A stretch of DNA of 24,547 nt from a virus, in IMG/VR virus record IMGVR_UViG_3300028829_005657, positions 1 to 24,547 of that record; one strand, given 5' to 3'. This document shows, in pieces, positions 5,245 through 12,545 of this stretch. The notes beneath the pieces were generated by a model. That model was not told the DNA's origin, ran no database searches, and was given only the letters and a program-made list of their open reading frames with translations. The translations under genes were made by a program, and so were the position numbers. Every line of letters starts with the position of its first letter. The first letter of the stretch is position 1.

Positions 5245-5526
5245 TTATGCCTTACCTTTAGACTTGGCTTTAGGTTTAGGCTCTTTGGTTTGAGCCTTTG
5301 CCTTAGGTTTGATAGTAGTGCTGAACTCACTAATATCTATGCCTTGGTCTGCCATATCCTGCATGATTAGTTGGTTAGCTTTATGAGCATCTAACTGTTG
5401 TTCTAGTAGCATAGAACCACTTACTGATTCAGTATAACTAAATACATTCTCTACAGTTTTACAGCCTTTTACTGCTGCTGATGTCATTGCGTCTACTACT
5501 GTACCGATAGCTTTAAAGATTTTCAT
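5245..5526 (-). CDS. Hypothetical protein with Lys/Ala/Pro-rich tail (93 aa)
   Basis: The start chosen is ATG 5526 (MKIFKAIG), seven bases after AGGA. An ATG two codons upstream would sit too close to that site. Residues 1-60 look helical, and the last 24 residues are low complexity and basic (KPKAKAQTKEPKPKAKSKGKA is the general pattern), resembling DNA- or histone-like tails. No recognised family. It is the first gene of the leftward block, so it would be among the first expressed from the divergent control region. Copy 5 of the leader hairpin lies 43 bases upstream. Confidence 0.6.
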   Translation of the reverse strand: MKIFKAIGTVVDAMTSAAVKGCKTVENVFSYTESVSGSMLLEQQLDAHKANQLIMQDMADQGIDISEFSTTIKPKAKAQTKEPKPKAKSKGKA

Positions 5527-5532
5527 TGTCAT

Positions 5533-6002
5533 ATCCTATGATTGATTGAACGGTATTGTTCATCACTGGTGCGTAGCACTGCTGAGAATATGTATGAGGT
5601 CAACATGCCTGAGGAGTTGAGAGTATGAGCGTGGTGATAGTAGAAGCAAGAAGGTGGGTAGGTAGTCTGCGAACCACAGAAGTAATTAGGTAGGGGGGGT
5701 AGTCTCAGCTTTTGGAGTAAATACACACAGTACTACCTTGATACCCAGATTAGAAAATTCCCCCCAACTTTTCTCACAAAAAATTTTTGAAAAATCCCGC
5801 TACTATCTTTAAAGTTTGCGGAGCCATTCAGAGAGAGAGCGAAGCGAACGAACGTATTCTTGTATAGTACCCCCAAATAAAGATACCTTGTACGCTACCC
5901 AATAAAAGATACCCACTGTATAAATTAACAGTAGTTGGTTATATTGATTGATTATGTCAATACTGCTAGTGTGTAGAACCAATTAAGTCAGAAGAGATTG
6001 TT
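5533..6002. promoter_or_regulatory. Divergent control region between leftward and rightward genes
   Basis: A 470-base stretch without a credible gene between the two divergent blocks. It holds a G7 run (5693-5700) and a C6 run (5760-5765), an A/T-rich segment around 5778-5795, and a GAGAGAGAGCGAAGCGAACG segment. A near-repeat AATAAAGATACC / AATAAAAGATACC occurs at 5876-5887 and 5901-5913, period 25. Possible -10 elements are TATAAA at 5920 on the plus strand, and TACTATACAA on the minus strand (5869 to 5860). The same 10-mer recurs upstream of the portal gene at 19655. Convincing -35 partners are not visible, so exact promoters cannot be fixed. Confidence 0.5.
5569..5580 (-). repeat. Leader hairpin repeat GTGCGNAGCACT, copy 5
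   Basis: GTGC GTA GCAC, 43 bases upstream of the first gene of the leftward block. It differs from copies 1, 2 and 4 only at the variable central base. Confidence 0.6.
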
Positions 6003-6233
6003 ATGTGTTTAACTAGAGAAGCTAAGGCTAAAGAAGCTTACTTGTCAGCCATATCTAAATCACCCGCTAAAGAAGTTTATGAAAAGGTAGGGCATGTAGT
6101 TTCAGATACTGGTGTTGCTTATCCTCGTAGAGAAGACCCTTATGGTGAGGAAGAAACTACGTTTGTTGAAGCTTATGTAGAATTGGTTTACATGGTTGGG
6201 CATCATGCTATCAAGGCAGGAGTTACTTTGTGA
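6003..6233 (+). CDS. Hypothetical protein (76 aa)
   Basis: First gene of the rightward block. The 76-residue product is soluble and acidic in its second half, with a basic N-terminal third (TREAKAKEAYLSAISKSPAKE). No family recognised. AGAGAT precedes the ATG. Its stop overlaps the GTG start of the next gene by four bases, and that gene's AGGAG ribosome binding site lies inside this reading frame, so the two are translationally coupled. Being first after the control region and paired with a winged-helix protein, a regulatory role is possible, but this is inference from position only. Confidence 0.6.
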   Translation: MCLTREAKAKEAYLSAISKSPAKEVYEKVGHVVSDTGVAYPRREDPYGEEETTFVEAYVELVYMVGHHAIKAGVTL

Positions 6234-6595
6234 TAGTTAGGCATATATTCCCTAAAGAGAATTGGGTAAAGATGGACAAGTCTTTAGCTATTGATAGTTC
6301 TTTAAGTGATGGCGCTTATAGGCTTTATGGTTACTTGTCGGGGCTACGTAATGGTGCTGACTTTAATGATAGTTATATTATGCTTGGTTTAGGTATTACC
6401 AAAAATACTTTAGCTAAACGTAAGCGTGAACTTACTAAGTTAGGTTTGATATTAGTTGATCAATTAAGACCTAGACAGTATGTAATTTATATCGGTCATA
6501 GTAGTTGTAAGGCTGATAAAGTTAAAGAGATGTGGGAAGCAGAATCAACCCATAGATTTATAGATGGTAGAATTTTTAATGTTGAGGGAAAGTAA
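6230..6595 (+). CDS. Winged-helix DNA-binding protein (121 aa)
   Basis: Residues about 20-78 match the helix-turn-helix type found in phage replication and regulatory proteins (HTH_36-like). The pieces are LSDGAYRLYGYLSGL, then IMLGLGITKNTLAKRKRELT as the recognition helix region, then LGLILVDQLRPRQYVIYI as the wing. The GTG start is supported by AGGAG seven bases upstream and by the GTGA overlap with the preceding gene. An in-frame ATG at 6272 would remove the first 14 residues but leave the domain intact. It may regulate phage transcription or help start replication. No replication-domain partner is seen. The stop overlaps the next start as TAATG. Confidence 0.65.
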   Translation: MIVRHIFPKENWVKMDKSLAIDSSLSDGAYRLYGYLSGLRNGADFNDSYIMLGLGITKNTLAKRKRELTKLGLILVDQLRPRQYVIYIGHSSCKADKVKEMWEAESTHRFIDGRIFNVEGK

Positions 6596-7134
6596 TGACT
6601 GACGATAAAGATATGTGTAAAGACTTTGAAGACAATGGTGCAATATTTCCTAAAGTATTGCCTGAATATATAGCTGAGCTGATGGAGCAAGTGATTTATA
6701 AACCATCACTTGTAGAAGGTACGACTACTACTCTTGTTGTGGGCGTGTTACCAATGGGAGCTGTTGACTTCACATTAGCTGTTTCTGAGATGGCTTGTGT
6801 AGATAAACGTAATTTCAATGCTGAGCTTGGTGTTAAATACTGTACTGAAAAGTGCGTAAAAGAATCACGCGAAAAGTTATGGGAGCTTGAAGGCTACCAC
6901 CTAGCTAAGACTTTAGCAGCCCCAAAAGTTGAGACTACTTTTATTGAGCGCATGCGTATTGAACTAGCTGAGTTGTCTGTGAAAGTTAAAGCATTAGGTG
7001 ATTTCTTTTATACACCTATGTTCAAGGGTTTAACTTTAGAATCACAAAATGATTTAAGTAACCAGTTTGACATAATGAAAGACTACGAAAGTATTCTAAC
7101 TACTCGCATTAAAAAAATAGAAGAAGGGGAATAG
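6595..7134 (+). CDS. Phage gp49/gp66 family protein with C-terminal helical domain (179 aa)
   Basis: Residues about 30-108 match the phage N4 gp49 / Sf6 gene 66 family (Phage_gp49_66): a beta segment VDFTLAVSEMACVD, then NFNAELGVKYCTEK, ending in KLWELEGYHLAKTL. Family members are widespread in tailed phages and their role is unknown. The C-terminal 65 residues (starting ETTFIERMRIELAEL and ending in ILTTRIKKI) form a separate helical unit. That unit, with its RM..E...L pattern, is also common at the ends of phage early proteins. GAGGG precedes the ATG, which overlaps the previous stop as TAATG. The next gene follows after four bases. Confidence 0.8.
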   Translation: MTDDKDMCKDFEDNGAIFPKVLPEYIAELMEQVIYKPSLVEGTTTTLVVGVLPMGAVDFTLAVSEMACVDKRNFNAELGVKYCTEKCVKESREKLWELEGYHLAKTLAAPKVETTFIERMRIELAELSVKVKALGDFFYTPMFKGLTLESQNDLSNQFDIMKDYESILTTRIKKIEEGE

Positions 7135-7138
7135 TCAC

Positions 7139-7627
7139 ATGAATAATGAGCTGTGTATTGGAACCAAACAAGTACTATGTACTGCAATGACTCGCCAACA
7201 ATATAATGATTATCGTGGTTGGGTTATGCCAGAAGATGAGACTGATGATGCAGGTTACTTAGTTGAGTATGTTGATGGCGGTGAAAGTAATCACCCAAAC
7301 CATAAAGGTTATATCTCATGGTCGCCTAGTGAAGTGTTCCATAATGCGTATCGTGGTGTTGAGTATGGCGTTTCTATGGGTGATGCTATTGTGTTGCTTA
7401 AAGAAGGTCACAAGGTTGCTCGTAAGGGCTGGAATGGTAAAGGTATGTTTCTGTACTACGTACCTGAAAATATTTACCCTGCACAAACAGAAGTGGCTAA
7501 AGCTGCGTTTGGACCATATGTTTCTTATCGTGCCTACATAGCAATAAAATCTGTGGATGGTGATGTTGTACCTTGGGTCGCGTCACAGTCAGATTTACTA
7601 GCAGAGGATTGGGTACTGGTTAAGTAG
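7139..7627 (+). CDS. DUF2829 (Tad2-type) protein with fused N-terminal domain (162 aa)
   Basis: Residues 77-162 carry the DUF2829 signature: YGVSMGDAIVLLKEGHKVAR, then KGWNGKGMFLYYVP, and the closing AEDWVLV. DUF2829 includes Tad2, phage proteins that bind the glycocyclic ADP-ribose signal of Thoeris defence and so block it. The first 72 residues form another conserved module (AMTRQQYNDYRGW, then GYLVEYVDGG, then GYISWSPSEVFHNAYR), which I recall as a frequent partner of DUF2829. A sponge function here is inferred from family. Not all DUF2829 proteins have been shown to bind signals. It is the last gene before a terminator and shares a message with the gp49/66 gene. Confidence 0.8.
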   Translation: MNNELCIGTKQVLCTAMTRQQYNDYRGWVMPEDETDDAGYLVEYVDGGESNHPNHKGYISWSPSEVFHNAYRGVEYGVSMGDAIVLLKEGHKVARKGWNGKGMFLYYVPENIYPAQTEVAKAAFGPYVSYRAYIAIKSVDGDVVPWVASQSDLLAEDWVLVK

Positions 7628-7636
7628 TTCTACCTT

Positions 7637-7675
7637 GTTAAAAACAGGTCTGTTAATATCAGTCCTGTTTTTAAC
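7637..7675 (+). terminator. Probable bidirectional Rho-independent terminator
   Basis: GTTAAAAACAGG (7637-7648) pairs perfectly with CCTGTTTTTAAC (7664-7675). The inner CTG/CAG extends the stem past a T-T mismatch. The right arm ends in a T5 run and the left arm carries A5, so it could work in both directions. It follows the DUF2829 gene by nine bases and separates the early-type genes from the receptor/packaging genes. Confidence 0.7.
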
Positions 7676-7689
7676 CATTAGGATAGACA

Positions 7690-7950
7690 ATGAAAAAAGT
7701 AATCACCGGTACTACTAACACTGTAGTAGCGAACCACAATCAAACCACTACAGTATTCGTATTCTCTGGCGACTTGGGTGCGGGTTCTGCAAAGTTAGCT
7801 TTCTCAGACTCTAACGGTCAATATGTTGATATTCCCGAAGGTGCTATAACAGTACCTAGTACGTTATCTTTAGTGCATGGGCAAGGCAACTTCCCTGTGT
7901 TAGTTGCTACTAATGTTACCAATCTAATAGTGCAAAGCTACGGCGGTTAA
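7690..7950 (+). CDS. Small beta-rich protein, probably structural (86 aa)
   Basis: A soluble, Gly/Thr/Val-rich 86-residue protein with alternating hydrophobic residues (TTVFVFSGDLGAGSAKLAF, then SLVHGQGNFPVLVATNV), consistent with a small beta sandwich such as a decoration or fibre-associated protein. No catalytic motif. AGGAT precedes the ATG and the gene starts just after a terminator, so it opens a new unit with the 54-residue ORF and the SGNH protein. The structural role is inferred from composition and from lying next to a fibre-type gene. No family recognised. Confidence 0.6.
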   Translation: MKKVITGTTNTVVANHNQTTTVFVFSGDLGAGSAKLAFSDSNGQYVDIPEGAITVPSTLSLVHGQGNFPVLVATNVTNLIVQSYGG

Positions 7951-7951
7951 T

Positions 7952-8116
7952 ATGATTTCTCGTAATTTAATTAGTAAACCCATTAAGGTAAACTTACTGG
8001 CATCACTAATTGTAAATAAAACTACAGAATTTAAGTGGTACGATTCTGTCACAAAACTAGTTAGCTGTAGTGATAAATTAATACAGTGCAACGAGGACTT
8101 AATACTATGTATCTAG
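7952..8116 (+). CDS. Small hypothetical protein (54 aa)
   Basis: This 55-codon ORF fills the space between the beta-rich protein and the SGNH protein. The ATG is one base after the preceding stop (TAATATG) and the ORF overlaps the next gene by 10 bp. Upstream GGCGG is only a weak ribosome binding site, so expression probably relies on coupling. The product begins MISRNLISKPIKVNLL and has four cysteines in its last third. No motif recognised. Without a strong start signal it could be a chance ORF, but the tight junctions on both sides favour a real gene. Confidence 0.45.
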   Translation: MISRNLISKPIKVNLLASLIVNKTTEFKWYDSVTKLVSCSDKLIQCNEDLILCI

Positions 8117-9354
8117 TAAATATGGTTTGTGGTGTGAACTACACTACCGAACTTATTAAAGAGAATATCAATGCGCTTATTGCGCAAGATAACACGCCAA
8201 TCAAACAACGCTTTACTGAAGCTTTAGCTGCCGATGAAAAGTACACTTACATCGTTACAGGAGATAGTACTCGTAGTAGTGGTGAGCTAGATTCAACTAT
8301 CTACTACGAACCACAATTAGCGAAGATAAACTTTGAACCATATAACAATGCTAGCGGCGGACAAACAGCTTTATGGTGGGCAAGTAATACTGGTAACTCT
8401 ACAGTACAAGAAGCTATAGATAATACCCCAGGCACAGGAAGTACAACTATTCTTGAAATGTCTTTAGGTATTAATAAATCTAGTAGAACAGTTGCAGAAG
8501 TTAAGGCTGATATTATTGCAGGACTTACGACATACTTAACAGCAAAGCCAGACACACTAATAATCTTTGTATCACCTAATGAGACTGGTACAGATATTAA
8601 TGATGAAATGGATGCTATGTATAAAACGCTTCCTGCTGAGTTTGCTGATTCTGTATACGTCAGTGGTAAGTATGCTACTACAGATGTGCACCTTAATGAT
8701 GACTTCTACCTTGACTTTACGCACCCAAATTTTAATGGTTTGCGTCGTTTAGTTAATTACATTTTTAGTCAAGTGTTGCCTTTAAAAGCAGCCATGACTA
8801 TGACTATGGAAGATCAACCTATTTTGTTACCTACGGGTTCTTTACCTTTTACAGTACAAAATGGTAACTGGTATAAGGGCGGTACTACAGAAACTCCTAT
8901 ACTGCGCTTTGACTCAAGCAAGGCTGATAGACGAGCCACAACGCTAATTGATGTTGAGCCAAATTTTGTGATCAAGTTAGATACTGGCGGGGATAACTCA
9001 AGTTATTACTTTGCTGATGACGATAACAATTTTATCTCTTCTGGTTTTGCTTCGTATCATGACGGCGCTGATGGGGCTTTTAGATCTGTAACCGTTCCAT
9101 TAGGTGCAACTAAGATGGGTTACTCATTTTCAAATACTGGTGATGATTGGGACGCTAGTGGCAAAGTACCTGTTATAGAGTACTTAGTAACGCCTTTGGT
9201 TTACAAAACACAAGTACAAGTAAATGAAGGTTTACCTGTATCTTTACCTTATGCAATGACACCTTTATCTATTGATGCACAAGGAAACGTACCAAAAGAA
9301 GGTGAGATACAAATAGGGCAAAGTGACGGCACTTGGTTGTGGGGTACTTTGTAA
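8107..9354 (+). CDS. Stand-alone SGNH/GDSL-type esterase with C-terminal beta domains (415 aa)
   Basis: ATG 8107 is chosen because GAGGA lies nine bases upstream. A GTG at 8086 is less likely. Residues about 45-212 have the SGNH hydrolase blocks: GDS at 52-54 (nucleophile Ser54), SGGQ at 83-86, SLGIN at 119-123, and DFTHPN with Asp203 and His206 completing the triad. The C-terminal half holds beta-type segments including IKLDTGGDNSSYYFADD and ends GQSDGTWLWGTL. From about residue 30 onward it is closely related to the C-terminal 380 residues of the fibre protein at 12545-14572. It lacks that protein's N-terminal attachment region. It probably removes acetyl or similar esters from surface polysaccharide. 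How it joins the particle is unclear. Confidence 0.75.
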   Translation: MYLVNMVCGVNYTTELIKENINALIAQDNTPIKQRFTEALAADEKYTYIVTGDSTRSSGELDSTIYYEPQLAKINFEPYNNASGGQTALWWASNTGNSTVQEAIDNTPGTGSTTILEMSLGINKSSRTVAEVKADIIAGLTTYLTAKPDTLIIFVSPNETGTDINDEMDAMYKTLPAEFADSVYVSGKYATTDVHLNDDFYLDFTHPNFNGLRRLVNYIFSQVLPLKAAMTMTMEDQPILLPTGSLPFTVQNGNWYKGGTTETPILRFDSSKADRRATTLIDVEPNFVIKLDTGGDNSSYYFADDDNNFISSGFASYHDGADGAFRSVTVPLGATKMGYSFSNTGDDWDASGKVPVIEYLVTPLVYKTQVQVNEGLPVSLPYAMTPLSIDAQGNVPKEGEIQIGQSDGTWLWGTL

Positions 9355-9372
9355 AATAGAAAAACCCTCAAA

Positions 9373-9424
9373 CAAACAATGCTACAAACCGAAGTCGCAG
9401 ACGAGAGGTTTGTAACATTGTTTG
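9373..9424 (+). repeat. 18-position inverted repeat upstream of the small terminase gene
   Basis: CAAACAATG-C-TACAAACC pairs with GGTTTGTA-A-CATTGTTTG with a single C/A mismatch, around a 16-base loop. It starts 18 bases after the SGNH gene. There is no T-run after it, so a classical terminator is doubtful. An RNase III-type processing site or a protein-binding site next to the terminase genes are alternatives. Confidence 0.6.
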
Positions 9425-9445
9425 CTTATACCTACCAAGCACCTA

Positions 9446-9465
9446 TATACTAAATCATTATTTAA
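9446..9465 (+). promoter_or_regulatory. Candidate promoter upstream of the terminase genes
   Basis: TATACTAAATCATTATTTAA contains a good -10-like hexamer TATACT, 35 bases before the ATG of the small terminase gene. The same TATACTAAA with similar downstream bases lies at nearly the same distance (36) from the start of the 11841 gene. A -35 element is weak (TTGCTT at 9422-9427, spacing 18). Confidence 0.4.
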
Positions 9466-9480
9466 CTTCGAGCATTCACA

Positions 9481-10182
9481 ATGAGTAATGGTTTAACACT
9501 AGATACATTCAAGGCTGTCCTGCCTAAACATATAAAAGAACGAGCAACACAAAGTTTAGTTGATACCGTTAATTCACTATTTGATGACCCTTATGAGCGC
9601 GAAGTTTATCGCGATAATTTATTGGGTTTTACTAGTGTACTTAACGATGGTCGCTTTAAAATGGATAGCTATATTGATGCTGTTCGTTACATGGGTTTCA
9701 AGGTGCGCGGTGATACTAATAAATCTGCTTACATAAAAACTTTTCCTGATCGCTACCAAACACATTTAGATAATGGCGTAACTGATAAAGATATTAGTAG
9801 CCATGTAGCTGCATATAACAAAAGTATTTTGGTTAATAAAATTAGAGAACAAACTCTAATTCCATCGTACATACTTAACTCGGATAAATTTCAGGATGCT
9901 ATTAACGTACAGCACAGTATAGCTACCAATCTTGATGTAAGTCCTAAAGTCCGATCGGATGCTGCAAACAGTCTTATGACCCATCTTAAACAGCCTGAAG
10001 TGTCTAAAATGGAATTAGAAATAACGCACAAAGAAGATAGTGCAATAGACGCTCTACGCACAGCTATGAACGAGTTTGCTGAGAAACAGGTGAATAGTAT
10101 CAAGCAAGGTAACAACAACGCTCATGAGGTGGCTCAGTCTTCTCTATTCCATAAACCAATACAGGACATAGAAGATGTATGA
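9481..10182 (+). CDS. Probable terminase small subunit (233 aa)
   Basis: A 233-residue protein whose stop lies eight bases inside the large terminase gene. Residues 60-100 contain a helix-turn-helix-like stretch (YIDAVRYMGFKVRGDTNKSA). Residues 130-180 carry the pattern found in small terminase-type proteins of this phage group: KFQDAINVQHSIATNL, then KVRSDAANSLMTHLKQPE. The last third is charged and helical (DALRTAMNEFAEKQVNSI), suitable for oligomer contacts. The role, recognising phage DNA and activating the motor, is assigned mainly from position and these patterns. Start at ATG 9481; no strong ribosome binding site is seen (weak GAGC). Confidence 0.65.
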   Translation: MSNGLTLDTFKAVLPKHIKERATQSLVDTVNSLFDDPYEREVYRDNLLGFTSVLNDGRFKMDSYIDAVRYMGFKVRGDTNKSAYIKTFPDRYQTHLDNGVTDKDISSHVAAYNKSILVNKIREQTLIPSYILNSDKFQDAINVQHSIATNLDVSPKVRSDAANSLMTHLKQPEVSKMELEITHKEDSAIDALRTAMNEFAEKQVNSIKQGNNNAHEVAQSSLFHKPIQDIEDV

Positions 10183-11791
10183 TTTTGATGAGGAAGTGCC
10201 TTTAGAGGAACCAACAGAAAAGACAGTAGAAGCTTGGATTAATGAAGTAAATTATTCAATAGATGATTGCTATGTACCAAGTACTTTTGCCGTTGAATTT
10301 GTGACATTCATTAAGATGGTTAATGGTCATGAGGGTGAGGAGAATAAAACACCTGTAGTTCATTTACGTATGCTTGATCAAATAAGTGGTAAGCGCCAAA
10401 ACACAATCAACCTATGTCACCGTGGCATAGCGAAAACAACATTGTTAGGTGAGTACTTATTTTTATACATTGCTGTTTATGGTTCAATTCCTGGCTTTGG
10501 TAGAGTGCCTTTGGCTATCTATGTTTCTGATAGTATAGAGAATGGTGTAAAAAATATGCGTAAAAACTTGGAGTTCCGTTGGGAGAACTCTGAATTTTTA
10601 CAAGAATATGTGCCTGTGGCTAAGTTTACTGATATACGTTGGGAATTTAGAAACACTGACGGCAATCGTTTTATTATAAAAGGTTATGGTGCTAAGACCG
10701 GCGTACGTGGAGCCAAGGAGATGGGTAAGCGTCCTGTGCTTGCTGTGCTGGACGATTTAATATCTGATGAAGATGCACGCTCAGAAACGGTTATAGCGAG
10801 CGTAGAGGACACAGTGTATAAAGCTGTGGATTACGCTCTGCATCCTACTAAGTCTAAAATCATATGGTCAGGTACACCCTTTAACGCCCGTGACCCATTG
10901 TACAAAGCGGTTGAGTCTGGTGCATGGTACGTAAACGTTTACCCTGTATGTGAAAAATTTCCATGCAAGCGTAGTGAGTTTAAAGGCTCATGGCCTGATA
11001 GATTTACTTATGATTATGTACTTAAACAGTACACCAAAGCTTTCAAAGCGGGTAAGGTGGATTCATTCAATCAGGAGCTAATGCTACGAATTATGTCAGA
11101 AGAAGATAGATTAATTAAAGACAGCGAAATTAACTGGTATTCACGAAACACATTACTTAAACATAAAGATGGTTATAACTTTTATATCACTACGGATTTT
11201 GCAACTTCTGAAAAGGAAGCTAGTGATTTCAGTGTTATTTCTGTGTGGGCATTAAGTTCTGATGGTACTTGGTTTTGGGTAGACGGTGTTTGTAAGCAGC
11301 AAGATATGGCTGTGACTGTCGATGACTTATTTAGACTGGTTCAAATTTATAAACCACTAGAAGTAGGTATTGAAATAAGCGGACAACAGAAAGGTTTTGT
11401 TTCTTGGGTTAGAAGAGAGATGGGTACTAAGCGTTGTTACTTTAATCTAACTTCTGAGAACAATGAAGGTAATCCAGGCATTAGACCTAGCACTGATAAA
11501 ATTACGCGATTTAATGTAGTGGTTCCGTTATTCAAGAACCATAAAATATTGTTTCCTGAGGAACTTAATAAGTCACCAGAGATGCTAGAAATGCAGGAAG
11601 AAATGCAACTAGTATCACGTAAAGGCTTTAAATCTAAGCATGATGACTTTGCGGATACAATATCAATGTTGCCGCTGATCAACTCATTTATGCCTAGTGA
11701 AGAAACCCCTCTTTCTTTTAATGAAGATTCACAAATTTGGGAAGAAGAGGAAGAACCAGAGGTTGGTGCTTACGATAGTTATGCTGTGTAA
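10175..11791 (+). CDS. terL: Terminase large subunit (538 aa)
   Basis: The packaging ATPase/nuclease. The ATPase domain has a P-loop at residues 82-89, HRGIAKTT, with Ala where many relatives have Gly. Walker B is VLAVLDD at 188-194, and the coupling motif SGTP is at 232-235. The C-terminal RNase H-like nuclease has YITTDFATS (Asp341), VGIE (Glu400) and KHDDFAD (Asp491 and Asp494 region), the acidic residues that hold the metal ions. The length is typical. AGGA eight bases before ATG 10175 sets the start, inside the small-subunit gene. It uses ATP to drive DNA into the prohead and cuts concatemers. The last 30 residues are very acidic. Confidence 0.93.
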   Translation: MYDFDEEVPLEEPTEKTVEAWINEVNYSIDDCYVPSTFAVEFVTFIKMVNGHEGEENKTPVVHLRMLDQISGKRQNTINLCHRGIAKTTLLGEYLFLYIAVYGSIPGFGRVPLAIYVSDSIENGVKNMRKNLEFRWENSEFLQEYVPVAKFTDIRWEFRNTDGNRFIIKGYGAKTGVRGAKEMGKRPVLAVLDDLISDEDARSETVIASVEDTVYKAVDYALHPTKSKIIWSGTPFNARDPLYKAVESGAWYVNVYPVCEKFPCKRSEFKGSWPDRFTYDYVLKQYTKAFKAGKVDSFNQELMLRIMSEEDRLIKDSEINWYSRNTLLKHKDGYNFYITTDFATSEKEASDFSVISVWALSSDGTWFWVDGVCKQQDMAVTVDDLFRLVQIYKPLEVGIEISGQQKGFVSWVRREMGTKRCYFNLTSENNEGNPGIRPSTDKITRFNVVVPLFKNHKILFPEELNKSPEMLEMQEEMQLVSRKGFKSKHDDFADTISMLPLINSFMPSEETPLSFNEDSQIWEEEEEPEVGAYDSYAV

Positions 11792-11804
11792 CAAGCCATT
11801 AAGT

Positions 11805-11825
11805 TATACTAAAGATTATTAATAA
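11805..11825 (+). promoter_or_regulatory. Candidate promoter upstream of the adaptor gene
   Basis: TATACTAAAGATTATTAATAA, with -10-like TATACT, lies 36 bases before the ATG at 11841 and closely resembles the element at 9446. No clear -35 box, so it might depend on a phage or modified host factor. AT-rich chance similarity cannot be excluded. Confidence 0.4.
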
Positions 11826-11840
11826 AACAAGGTAATTAAA

Positions 11841-12545
11841 ATGTTAGTTAGTGACATATTAGAACACTTGGCTTATGGGGAGTTAGCGCACTTATCTATA
11901 GGTGGTGATGACACCCAAACAGTTACTCAGCCAGACCAGTACGTACAAGTTATACCTGCTATTAATGCAGCCTTAGATGCTTTGCATGCACGCTTTGAAT
12001 TGCGATTTAGTAATGTGCTATTAAAGCAGGTATCAGGTGTTACCACTTACCACTTAAAAAGTGATTATGCTTTAAGTACTATAAGTACTAAACCAAATAA
12101 GTACATTATAGATTCTTCAAGCGCACCTTTTACCGATGACATTATTCGTATAGATAGAGTGGTGGACGCGTGTAATAAACCAGTATTCATTAATAACGAA
12201 TCATTTTGTTCGTCAGTAATGTTACCAAGCTTCAATACTATTGAGATTCCTGAGACTATTCAGGACACAATGTACAATGTAATTTATCAGGCTAAACACC
12301 CGAAAATTAGACTTGAAGGTGATGACATTGAAGGGCAAGAAATAAATTTACCTATACAATTCACGGAAGCTTTATTGGCTTACATAGGTCATCGTATTTA
12401 CAAGAATCGTAAATCATTGGCTGGGGAATCCCAGAGTAATAATTACTACTCTATATACCAAAATGAATGCGCTAGATTAGAAAGTAAAGATACTATTAAT
12501 CTAATATCTAAAGAAATGAAAAATACTGATGAGGGTTGGTGCTAA
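11841..12545 (+). CDS. Probable head-tail adaptor / tail tube-type connector protein (234 aa)
   Basis: Features typical of phage adaptor proteins that dock on the portal. There is an N-terminal helical part with VIPAINAALDALHARFELRF at residues 37-56, a beta part with GVTTYHLKSDYAL, and a late helical LPIQFTEALLAYIGHRIYKN around 180-200. The last is the familiar pattern in which an adaptor ends with a helix hairpin. AAGGTAA precedes the start. Its stop overlaps the fibre-gene start as TAATG, consistent with sequential production of adaptor and fibre. The exact role (adaptor, stopper, or other connector) cannot be settled by sequence reading. Confidence 0.55.
   Translation: MLVSDILEHLAYGELAHLSIGGDDTQTVTQPDQYVQVIPAINAALDALHARFELRFSNVLLKQVSGVTTYHLKSDYALSTISTKPNKYIIDSSSAPFTDDIIRIDRVVDACNKPVFINNESFCSSVMLPSFNTIEIPETIQDTMYNVIYQAKHPKIRLEGDDIEGQEINLPIQFTEALLAYIGHRIYKNRKSLAGESQSNNYYSIYQNECARLESKDTINLISKEMKNTDEGWC

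Noticed and set aside
5529-5726. Minus-strand ORF of 65 codons in the divergent control region
   Set aside because: No ATG with ribosome binding site, odd composition, contains the leader hairpin repeat and overlaps the first early gene's leader. More likely untranslated.
10175-11791. Non-standard P-loop HRGIAKTT as a sign of an inactive terminase
   Set aside because: All other ATPase and nuclease residues are intact, and the P-loop Lys and Thr are present. Variation at the Gly position occurs in terminases.
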